64,000 nt of DNA from Pseudomonas chlororaphis subsp. chlororaphis (GTDB lineage: Bacteria; Pseudomonadota; Gammaproteobacteria; Pseudomonadales; Pseudomonadaceae). The notes below the pieces were generated by a model that was not told where the DNA came from, made no database searches, and saw only the letters and a list, made by a program, of their open reading frames with translations. Position 1 is the stretch's first letter. Each line of letters opens with the position of its first letter. A program made the translations under genes and the position numbers. Positions 45,122-52,683 of this stretch are shown here, piece by piece. The stretch spans positions 4,712,001 through 4,776,000 of the forward strand of contig NZ_CP027712.1 of NCBI RefSeq assembly GCF_003945765.1, given 5' to 3'.

Positions 45122-45795
45122 GTCCAGCCGCGCCGTTCGGGGCCGCGATAGCGGGCGTGGGTCCGCAGCCACTGGACCACCTGCGGGTTGTCGGCGTCGC
45201 GGTGTTCGCCGAGGTAGCGGGCGATATGCCCGCTCAAGGCCGCGCAGCCCAGGCTGGCGCCGGACTGGCCGGGGTGGCTGCCCTGCACACAGGCGGCGAA
45301 GTCGGCCTGCTGGCTGTCGAGCCACGACCATTCGCCGGGGGTGCAACGGGCATCGCCGGTGACCCGCAGCACCCCCGGGTAACGCGCCGGGTACACCCCC
45401 TCGCCCTGGGCCGGCGTCGAGGCGCACAACAGCACACCACGGGCCAGGGCGGCCGCGCAGGCTTCGCGCAACAGGCGGCGGTCCTGGCGTAGCCCCAGGC
45501 TGAGGTTGACCAGCCGCACCTGCTGGCTCACCAGCCAGTCCAGGGCGCTGGCGATCTGCAGGGCGCTGGTCACCCCGCGCTGGTCGAACACCTGGGCCAC
45601 ACAGAAACGCACCTGGGGCGCCCGCGCGCTGATCGCCTCGATAATCGCGCTGCCGTGGCCGAGGGGGTCCTCGCGCAAGTCGCCCTCGCCGACCCCGTCT
45701 TCCACCAGGTAGAAGCGCCGCCCGGCCACCACCTGCGGGCGTTGCACAGCCGTATGCCCGCTGTCGACCACGCCGATCCGCAGCTCAGGCTTCAT
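45118..45795 (-). CDS. qhpE: Subtilisin-like protease removing the QhpC leader
   Basis: The 225-residue minimal subtilase has a visible triad: Asp11 in IGVVDSGHT, His47 in DPLGHGSAI and Ser181 in SGASLGCAA. There is no signal peptide or prodomain, so it acts in the cytoplasm, as known for QhpE, which cuts the leader of the cross-linked gamma subunit. The Thr before Ser in the usual GTSMA is Ala here. The gene overlaps qhpF by 11 bp and qhpG by 4 bp. Confidence 0.87.
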   Translation of the reverse strand: MKPELRIGVVDSGHTAVQRPQVVAGRRFYLVEDGVGEGDLREDPLGHGSAIIEAISARAPQVRFCVAQVFDQRGVTSALQIASALDWLVSQQVRLVNLSLGLRQDRRLLREACAAALARGVLLCASTPAQGEGVYPARYPGVLRVTGDARCTPGEWSWLDSQQADFAACVQGSHPGQSGASLGCAALSGHIARYLGEHRDADNPQVVQWLRTHARYRGPERRGWT

Positions 45796-47503
45796 GGGGC
45801 ACCTTCACGGAGTGCAACACGCCGTCCACCAGCTCGAAGCGCAGGTCGGCGTCGGCCAGGGTCGACGGCCGATGGCTGATCAGGATCCGCGTGCGCCCGG
45901 CGAACAGCCGGTCGATGGCCTCGATCACTTCGCGCTCGGTGCTTTCGTCCACCGCCGAGGTGGCTTCGTCCAGCACCAGGATCAACGGGTCCTGGAGCAG
46001 CGCGCGGGCAATCGCGATCCGTTGTTTCTGCCCGCCGGACAGCTGCTGGCCGCGCTCGCCCAACGGGCTGTCCAGGCCCTCGGGCAGCGCTTCGATCAGG
46101 CTGTCCAGTTGCGCCAGCCGCGCCACCTCGGCCACCGCCGCGCGCGGTGCGTCGGGCACGCTGTAGGCCAGGTTGTCGGCCAGGCTGCCGCGGAACAGCA
46201 CGATGTCCTGGCTGACCACGGCGATGCGCCGGCGCAGCTCGAACAGGTCGAGCTGGCGCAGGTCGATACCGTCCAGCAGCACCTGCCCGGACTGCGGGTC
46301 GTGGTGGCGTTGCAGCAGGTCGATCAGGGTCGATTTGCCGACCCCGGAACCGCCGGCCAGGGCCACCTTCAGGCCATAGGGAATGCGTGCCTCGATGCCG
46401 CGCAGGGTGCTCGGCCTCCCCGGGTGGCTGAAGTGCAGATCACGAAAAGACAGCTCGCCGCCGCTGGGCATCGGCAGCGGTTGCGCCGGCGTGGTCACGC
46501 TCGGTTGCTCGCCGCGCAGCTCCATGACCCGGCCCAGGCTGACGCTCATGCGCTGGATCGCCACGTACAGCCCCAGCAGGCTCTGCACCGGCCCCACGGC
46601 CATGCCCAGGTAAGTGGAAAAGGCGATCAGCGCGCCCAGCTGCCAGGTGCCCTGCACCACCCAATAGCCGCCGATCAGGAACGCACAGGCCCGCGACAGC
46701 GAAGTCAGGGTGCCGGGCACCGCCTGGGTGAAGAACTCGCTGACCTGCAGGCGCAACAACTGGCTCATGTAGCCCTGCCCCAACTGTTCCAGGCGCCGGG
46801 CTTCGCGCTGTTGCTGGCCGGCGCTCTGGATGAACTTCATCACCGGCAGGGTCTCGACCATGAACGACGACATGTCCGCCGAACGCTCGCGCAGTTGCCG
46901 TACATCGCGCTCGACCTTGCGCCGCATCCAGCGCAGCCAGAGCACATCCAGCGGAATCAGCAGCAGCGCCAGCAGCGACAGCTGCCAGGACAGGGTCACC
47001 AGCAGCGCCAGGGCCACCACCAGGCCGATCACGCTGGACACCGCGGAGAACAGCGAATCGACGGCAAAGCGCTGGATCTCCGCGACGTCGCCATCGAGCC
47101 GCGACATCAGGTCGCCGATTCGCCGCTGGCCGTAGAAGCCCGGCGACAGGCGCTGCAAATGGCGGTACAGGTCGTCGCGCAGGGCGAACAGGATCCGCCC
47201 CGACAGGCGCGTGTGCAGGTAGCGGTTGATGCCCGACAGCGCGGTGCCCAGCAGCCCGGCGAGAATCATCAGCCCGGCGATCCACGCCAGCATCGGGAAA
47301 TTGCGCGCCAGCAGGCCATCGTCGATCAGCAGCTTGGTCAGCCACGGCTGCACCAGCACCAGCAACGAGGCGCAGACCGACAGCACCAGCAACCCGGCGA
47401 TGGCCAGGCGCTGCGGGCGGACAAACCCGTACAGCCAGCGCAAGGCGGCTTGCAGGGCCGCGGGGTCGGGGCTGTCCACCAGCCGGCTGAGCAGGCGCGC
47501 CAT
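45785..47503 (-). CDS. qhpF: ABC exporter of the QhpC peptide
   Basis: The 572-residue half-transporter has a six-helix membrane domain (about 1-320) fused to a nucleotide-binding domain with Walker A GGSGVGKST near 380, signature LSGGQKQRIAIARALL near 483 and Walker B LILVLDEATSAVD. A homodimer should move the matured gamma subunit to the periplasm, since qhpC has no Sec or Tat signal. Starts overlap the regulator stop by one base, so this is a tightly coupled operon. Confidence 0.87.
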   Translation of the reverse strand: MARLLSRLVDSPDPAALQAALRWLYGFVRPQRLAIAGLLVLSVCASLLVLVQPWLTKLLIDDGLLARNFPMLAWIAGLMILAGLLGTALSGINRYLHTRLSGRILFALRDDLYRHLQRLSPGFYGQRRIGDLMSRLDGDVAEIQRFAVDSLFSAVSSVIGLVVALALLVTLSWQLSLLALLLIPLDVLWLRWMRRKVERDVRQLRERSADMSSFMVETLPVMKFIQSAGQQQREARRLEQLGQGYMSQLLRLQVSEFFTQAVPGTLTSLSRACAFLIGGYWVVQGTWQLGALIAFSTYLGMAVGPVQSLLGLYVAIQRMSVSLGRVMELRGEQPSVTTPAQPLPMPSGGELSFRDLHFSHPGRPSTLRGIEARIPYGLKVALAGGSGVGKSTLIDLLQRHHDPQSGQVLLDGIDLRQLDLFELRRRIAVVSQDIVLFRGSLADNLAYSVPDAPRAAVAEVARLAQLDSLIEALPEGLDSPLGERGQQLSGGQKQRIAIARALLQDPLILVLDEATSAVDESTEREVIEAIDRLFAGRTRILISHRPSTLADADLRFELVDGVLHSVKVPHEA

Positions 47504-49419
47504 CAGCTGTGCAACTGCTTGAGCTTGCGGTACAGGGTCGCGCGACTGATGCCCAGGGCATCGGCGGCGGCGGAGACATTGCCCTGGTGGCTGTCCAGCG
47601 CCTGGCGGATCAGCTCCAGCTGGTTCTCGCGGATGCTGCCGCTGGCCGGGCGTTCGCTGGCGTTGAGATCGTCGAGCATGCTGTCGGGCAGGTGCTCCAG
47701 GCCCAGGACCGCGTCGCCCGCCTCGCGCATGGCCAGGGCGGTGCGCAGGACCATCTCCAACTGGCGAATGTTGCCCGGCCAGTGATAGCCGGCCAGCAAC
47801 TGGCGCAGGTCCTCGGCCAGGGCCGCGCCGGGGCTGCCGAGCTTGGCCAGCAGGACCTCCAGCAACGCGTCGAAGTCCTCGCGCTCGCGCAGCGCCGGGA
47901 GCATCACGCTGATGCCGTTGACCCGGTAGAACAGGTCCTCGCGAAACTGCTTGTCGGCCACCTGCTGCTTGAGGTCGCGGTGGGTGGCGCAGATCAGCGC
48001 CACATCGATGTCCTGCTCTTCGCCGGCGCCCAGCGGCGCTACCTTACGGTCCTGCAGCACCCGCAACAGGCGCGCCTGCAAGGCCAGTGGCATATCGCCG
48101 ATTTCATCGAGGAACAGGGTGCCGCCATGGGCCTGTTGCAGGCGGCCGATCATGCCGCCACGGCGCGAGCCGGTGAAGGCGCCCTCGCGATAACCGAACA
48201 GCTCCGACTCGATCAGGCCCTCGGGGATCGCCGCGCAGTTGACCGCGATAAAGGGCTTGTCGGCGCGACTGCCCGCCATGTGCAGGGCGCGGGCGATGAC
48301 CTCCTTGCCGGTGCCGGTTTCCCCCAGCAGCAACACCGGCAAGGCATTGGCCAGGCCCTGCCGGGCCATGCGCAAGGCCCGGGCATAACGGCTGTTGCTG
48401 CCGGCGAGGGTGTCGAGTTGCGGGTCGGGCTGCGCCTGGCTGGGGGCGCTTTTCGACGTGCTGCGCGGCACGCTGCTGACATTGATCGAGCGTTGCGGGG
48501 CGCGCAGGGTCTTGTAGAAAAACTCGCCCTTGGCGGTCTGCAGGCTGCCGATGCCGCCCTGTTGCAAACGGCCGAGCAGTTGCACGCCATCCACGCCAAG
48601 AAACTCTTCGCAACGCCGCCCGACCAGTGCCGAACGCTCGGCGCGCAACAACTGGCAGGCCTGAGCGCTGACCGCCAGGATCTGCCCGCCGAGACTGACC
48701 GCGAGCAAGCCTTGCCACGGCGATTCGAGATACTGCCGACGACTGTGGAACGCCAGGACAATCTGCTCGGGAAAGCTGTTGTTGAACACCCGGCTCTCGA
48801 TCTGGCTGACCGCCATGCTCAGCAGCGCGGTGCTGTCGTGGATACGGCCCAACGGACCTTCGCGGGTCAGGTCGAGCACGCCGAGGATCTCGCCCTGGGG
48901 GCAATGGATGGGCACCGAGGTGCAGGAAAAAGGGCTCAGGCGGTCCAGATAATGCTCGCCGCAGTCGATCAGGGTGGTGCGCGCTTCCACCAGCGCCGTA
49001 CCCAGGGCATTGGTGCCGCGATTGGCTTCGCTCCAGCAGGCGCCGAGGGTGATGTCCTGCACACCGCTGCCCTTGAGCCGGTCGGCCCGGCCTTCGACCG
49101 CAAGAATGGTGGCGTCGGCATTGGCCAGGATAATCAGGCCGTCCTTGCCCTGGCGCTCGGCCAGGTAGTCGATGGCGGGTATCGCCGCGTCGAGCAGCAG
49201 GCGATTGCTCGCCAGCAGCACCTCGAGGCTGGCGCCGGACTCCAGGGTCAACTCCGGCTGGCCATTGAAGTGCACGCCATGGCTGAGGCTGCGCCGCCAT
49301 GACGCATCGATTTCCGCACGTAATACGCCATCGGGGACTGCGCCTTCCAGATGGAGTTTTCTGCGGGCCAGCCCGGCTTGGTGCTGCAGCTCGCCGGTTG
49401 TTGTTTTTATAAGAGTCAT
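47503..49419 (-). CDS. AcoR-like sigma-54-dependent activator
   Basis: The 638-residue protein has a GAF-type sensor half (LSPFSCTSVPIHCPQGEILGVLDLTREG), a PAS-like segment, a AAA+ domain with LLLGETGTGKEV (Walker A), the sigma-54 contact loop GAFTGS and GGTLFLDEIGDM, and a Fis-type HTH (NVSAAADALGISRATLYRKL). It should open the sigma-54 promoter at 39927-39941 in response to an amine or aldehyde. Uniquely for the system, it is the first gene of the qhpFEG operon. The start at 49419 (MTLIKTTT) has GGAGCG upstream. Confidence 0.88.
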   Translation of the reverse strand: MTLIKTTTGELQHQAGLARRKLHLEGAVPDGVLRAEIDASWRRSLSHGVHFNGQPELTLESGASLEVLLASNRLLLDAAIPAIDYLAERQGKDGLIILANADATILAVEGRADRLKGSGVQDITLGACWSEANRGTNALGTALVEARTTLIDCGEHYLDRLSPFSCTSVPIHCPQGEILGVLDLTREGPLGRIHDSTALLSMAVSQIESRVFNNSFPEQIVLAFHSRRQYLESPWQGLLAVSLGGQILAVSAQACQLLRAERSALVGRRCEEFLGVDGVQLLGRLQQGGIGSLQTAKGEFFYKTLRAPQRSINVSSVPRSTSKSAPSQAQPDPQLDTLAGSNSRYARALRMARQGLANALPVLLLGETGTGKEVIARALHMAGSRADKPFIAVNCAAIPEGLIESELFGYREGAFTGSRRGGMIGRLQQAHGGTLFLDEIGDMPLALQARLLRVLQDRKVAPLGAGEEQDIDVALICATHRDLKQQVADKQFREDLFYRVNGISVMLPALREREDFDALLEVLLAKLGSPGAALAEDLRQLLAGYHWPGNIRQLEMVLRTALAMREAGDAVLGLEHLPDSMLDDLNASERPASGSIRENQLELIRQALDSHQGNVSAAADALGISRATLYRKLKQLHS

Positions 49420-50059
49420 CAAGCGCTCCGAATCGGTCCGCCCGGCACCTCCCCGGTCCATTCCCTTGGGTTGCGAGGGGCACGCAAGCCATGGGCAATG
49501 TCTACACCCGGTTCAGAAGGCAGTAAAGGGAAGTTTGGCCCGCGGCCAGCCCTGCCATTCACAGAAGCAAAACCTGCGCCACGGGAAAAACCGCGCCAGA
49601 GCATCTTGACGTTAACGTAAAGCGGATGGCAAGAGCCGTATGGCGTCCGGTTGCCCCTGGTACTCACTGGTCGCCTGGCGGTAAACGGCCCAGTAAATGA
49701 CCAGTCTGAACAGGGGGAACATAAAGCAGGTAATGCGGACAGGCTGCCAACTAAGTCCCTTTATATTCTGAAATGACTTATTGCCAATACTTACAAGAAG
49801 CCATGGTCATTCTTTAGCGGAGTTATAAAGACAACATCGCACTATTACCACTCGCACTTATCTTTATAGCCACCTAGTAACACCACCCTTTCCCTGGCCA
49901 AGTCAGTTATCCGACAAACCTGTAACCGCTCAAAACTTCAGGGCCATCTCACTGTTTTAAATAAATAAAAAAATATTATCGGGCACTAGAAAATAATGAC
50001 TACGCTGATCTTGCTGGATGCGAACGGACAGAACGCGAGTCGACAAGGAGGTCGAAGTC
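49420..50059. other. 640-bp intergenic region
   Basis: The stretch from about 49620 on is AT-rich compared with the core genes. No credible gene, RNA or repeat is seen. It contains the promoters of the activator operon (minus) and of the orphan gene pair (plus). The base-composition change marks the left edge of the accessory block. Confidence 0.5.
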
Positions 50060-50473
50060 ATGCGTCGGAACACACTATTGCCCCGCACTTCTACGACCTA
50101 TCAAGACCGTCAGCTTGCACACTTCAAGCCGCCCAGAAAAGTCACCTACGCCCCACTAAATCGACCTCCCGAAAAGCTAGCTACAGGCATCAGGGTTTCA
50201 GCACCGGTATCCCTGGACTTCCCCACTATAACTTCGCCACTGCTGATCAATCTGGTGCCATCGGGCGAGCACTTCTATTTCGCCTGCATCGACGCCCGCA
50301 CCGATGGGCCCTGGAAGTACTGTCTCGCCAGCCTCGATACCCAAACCCTGGAACCGAGTTGCGGTGAGGCGTTGCGGTCAAGGCTCGATGGCAAGTACCA
50401 CGACCCCAGCCTGCCCTGCACGGTCGGCTGGTCCTGTTCCGAAGACACTCCTCAAACAGTCACAGGTGCCTGA
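50060..50473 (+). CDS. Hypothetical protein, first of an orphan pair
   Basis: The 137-residue protein starts at ATG 50060 with AAGGAGG at ideal spacing; a longer ORF from 50018 lacks a site. There is no signal peptide or membrane segment. The first 45 residues are basic and polar. The middle (SPLLINLVPSGEHFYFACIDARTDGPWKYCLASLDTQT) has beta-strand character, with four Cys overall. Its stop is directly followed by the next ATG. I do not recognise a family. Confidence 0.65.
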   Translation: MRRNTLLPRTSTTYQDRQLAHFKPPRKVTYAPLNRPPEKLATGIRVSAPVSLDFPTITSPLLINLVPSGEHFYFACIDARTDGPWKYCLASLDTQTLEPSCGEALRSRLDGKYHDPSLPCTVGWSCSEDTPQTVTGA

Positions 50474-51679
50474 ATGAATACCAAATGGTTGAACGGTTTG
50501 AACATTTTCTATGACGACAGCAGCAACGAATCCCTGCGCGGCGTGCTGAAGACCGATGTCAGCGGTCACCTGGTCGGCACCTATCAAGGGCCGAAGGCTT
50601 CCGGCTACACCACGCTCTATGGCCGCCTGGAGACAAAAAATGGCACGCTACGCCCGAGCTATCTGCTTCCCGCCTTCACCCAGCGGACCCAGAAGGATGT
50701 CGACACCACGCCGATCCAGGGCAGCGACGACTTCGTTGCCGTCTGGGCCAGCAACGACCCGGGCGCCTTTCGCATCTTTGCGCGCAAATACAGCGTCAGC
50801 GAGCGCCAGGGTATCGGCGCGCCCTTCACGGAAACCCTGATCAGTGGCTCCAACGGTGATTACGTCTGCCCCAGGGTCATCTACAACCCCGCCAACTGCC
50901 AGCTCTTCGCCTGCTGGATCGGCGTGACCGAACGCCAGTTGCAAGGCATCTGGCTGGACAAGGACACCCTCGAGCCGACCAGTTATCCGGTGATGATCAC
51001 CTCTGCCGTCTATCCGACCCTGTTTAATCCCGGTGCCGATCTGGACACTTCCACCTACGAAAATATCGTGCTGATGAACCATGGCGACGGGGTGATCGTC
51101 GGCGTCCAGGAAACCCTGAGCAAGATCAATTTCCTGCGAGTGGGCAGCCCCTCCTCCGGCAAATCGCCGGTCAATCTGATCACCAGCTACTCGCAAACCG
51201 GCATGGGCAAGTTCCATGCAACCTTCGACACCGTGCACAACAACATCATGCTGGTTTATATCGGCACCAGCGCCTATGTCTATGGCGACCGAGTCCGGGT
51301 CTTCGGCAAGGCTGATCAGTCTGAGGCTGAGCAGTACCAAAGCGATCAGGAACTGCAAGCCCTCTCCCCCGTTCGCCTGAACAACAATGTCTACGCCTCG
51401 AGCCAACCCTATATCAGTGCCATGCCGGACGCATGCGGTGTCATTGACTTCCTGGTGACCTGGAGTACCGGTTATACCGGCATCTTTTTCAACCGGTTCG
51501 ATGACGCCTTCATCCCCTTGGCGGCGGAAACATCGATCAACCCGAACGACAGCGGCAATACCTTTCCAAAAGCCGTCGCCAGCGACAACCAGATCGCCGT
51601 GCTGCTGCAGGCGACCCGTTTCAACGGTAACGCCCTGGGCGCCCAGGGCATCCTGGCTTATGTGAGCAACTACGACTGA
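50474..51679 (+). CDS. Hypothetical protein, probable beta-propeller
   Basis: The 401-residue protein has no signal peptide. It is rich in short strands with recurring patterns of the form hydrophobic-x-W near turns (DDFVAVWASNDPG, CQLFACWIGVTE, GVIDFLVTWSTGY, IAVLLQATRFN) at intervals of roughly 60-80 residues, consistent with a propeller. It starts on the base after the stop of the preceding gene, so the two are surely co-translated. A stem-loop follows. Its role is unknown. It may be a secreted or surface factor given the adjacent type VI genes, but nothing shows this directly. Confidence 0.65.
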   Translation: MNTKWLNGLNIFYDDSSNESLRGVLKTDVSGHLVGTYQGPKASGYTTLYGRLETKNGTLRPSYLLPAFTQRTQKDVDTTPIQGSDDFVAVWASNDPGAFRIFARKYSVSERQGIGAPFTETLISGSNGDYVCPRVIYNPANCQLFACWIGVTERQLQGIWLDKDTLEPTSYPVMITSAVYPTLFNPGADLDTSTYENIVLMNHGDGVIVGVQETLSKINFLRVGSPSSGKSPVNLITSYSQTGMGKFHATFDTVHNNIMLVYIGTSAYVYGDRVRVFGKADQSEAEQYQSDQELQALSPVRLNNNVYASSQPYISAMPDACGVIDFLVTWSTGYTGIFFNRFDDAFIPLAAETSINPNDSGNTFPKAVASDNQIAVLLQATRFNGNALGAQGILAYVSNYD

Positions 51680-51688
51680 GCCGCGCTG

Positions 51689-51714
51689 CCTCCTGCCGGC
51701 CTCCCGGCAGGAGG
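51689..51714. terminator. Strong hairpin after the orphan pair
   Basis: CCTCCTGCCGG and CCGGCAGGAGG form an 11-bp stem around a 4-base loop, with no T-run. It sits between convergent genes. Confidence 0.6.
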
Positions 51715-51722
51715 TGTGCCGT

Positions 51723-52040
51723 TCATCGCGGATAAATAATCGTAAAGGTCGCCGCACCATTGGCCAGGCCCGGCGTCACCATGGTTTCCGTCGCCCCTTT
51801 TTTGAGATGGAACCCGGGAAACGTCACGGTCCCGGAGATACCCCCAATCAGCAACAGCTTCCCCCAGGGACCGCCGTGTTTTAACGGAGCGCGGGCCATG
51901 ATGGCGGAACAGTTTTTCAGATGGTCCAAGAGCTCATCCAGCTTGGTATAAGCCATGTGCAACGCGACACCGATCCAGACAAGTGTGCCGAGAATCACGA
52001 CGCCACCCAGATACCCGAAAGCAATCTCAGGGGTACTCAT
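51723..52040 (-). CDS. Small inner-membrane protein in the accessory block
   Basis: The 105-residue protein has an N-terminal membrane helix (GYLGGVVILGTLVWIGVALHMAY), an amphipathic middle and a Gly-rich C-terminal half (KLLLIGGISGTVTFPGF). No family is recognised. It lies downstream of the type VI effector and LprI-like genes on the same strand, so an accessory immunity role is possible but unproven. The 232 bp upstream contain a start-less hydrophobic stretch of about 30 codons (near 52070-52160), perhaps a gene remnant. Confidence 0.55.
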   Translation of the reverse strand: MSTPEIAFGYLGGVVILGTLVWIGVALHMAYTKLDELLDHLKNCSAIMARAPLKHGGPWGKLLLIGGISGTVTFPGFHLKKGATETMVTPGLANGAATFTIIYPR

Positions 52041-52272
52041 TTGTGGCTCTCGTAAATAACCTCAAACAACACCCAGCTTGACCACCGCCGCAAGACCCGC
52101 CATGACCAATAACAGCCCTAGCGCACTCCACGGCAACACCTTCCAACATTTGAAGCCTACTCATGGGGCTAACTATTGCCATTAGACACTCTAAAAAAGT
52201 TACGCCCCACCACTTATTCCCGGCGTTTGCATTTCAGCGTCTCCTCAAATGAAGCTGCCCCCTTACTAAAAA

Positions 52273-52683
52273 TCAATTCATAACCCCATTCAAATAAGCG
52301 GTACGCTCCTCACTCATTCGAGCCACGCAATTATTAACTATCGTTATCTGAGCAGGCCGCCCTACCTCTACTTCAAATGCCTCCAGATCACAATTAGCAT
52401 CACGATATTTCAACCATGCACGCTGCGCCCCCTTAAGCTTCTCCAAATACAAGCCACCTAATTCAGAGTTAGCTTCATACTGGGCTCGAACTCGACTTAT
52501 GAGATCTTTGTAGCTTTCGTTCAGCTTCGCATCCGCACTGTCTTTTTTTTCTTTTGCACACAGGTCAACCTGGGCACTCAATGTAATATTATCGCACTCC
52601 CCTCCTATAGCAAAAGATGACAAAATGGCAAGCAGAGAAAGCAAAGCAAACTTCCCAAAACAATCAAAAAACACTCTCATCAC
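52273..52683 (-). CDS. LprI-like protein, probable immunity protein of the peptidoglycan effector
   Basis: The 136-residue secreted protein has a signal segment (FALLSLLAILSSFAIGGEC) and the LprI/DUF1311 pattern: CAKEKKDSADAKLNESYKDL, GAQRAWLKYRDANCDLEA and a late Cys in VNNCVARM. It overlaps the stop of the upstream effector gene by 4 bp. Since LprI proteins are described as lysozyme inhibitors and the effector has a lysozyme-like domain, a cognate periplasmic immunity role is the natural reading. It is AT-richer than core genes. Confidence 0.75.
   Translation of the reverse strand: MMRVFFDCFGKFALLSLLAILSSFAIGGECDNITLSAQVDLCAKEKKDSADAKLNESYKDLISRVRAQYEANSELGGLYLEKLKGAQRAWLKYRDANCDLEAFEVEVGRPAQITIVNNCVARMSEERTAYLNGVMN

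Noticed and set aside
45794..47785. 663-codon plus-strand frame opposite the ABC exporter
   Set aside because: The minus strand carries a complete ABC transporter with Walker motifs. The plus-strand translation is Gln/Arg/His-rich and low in complexity.
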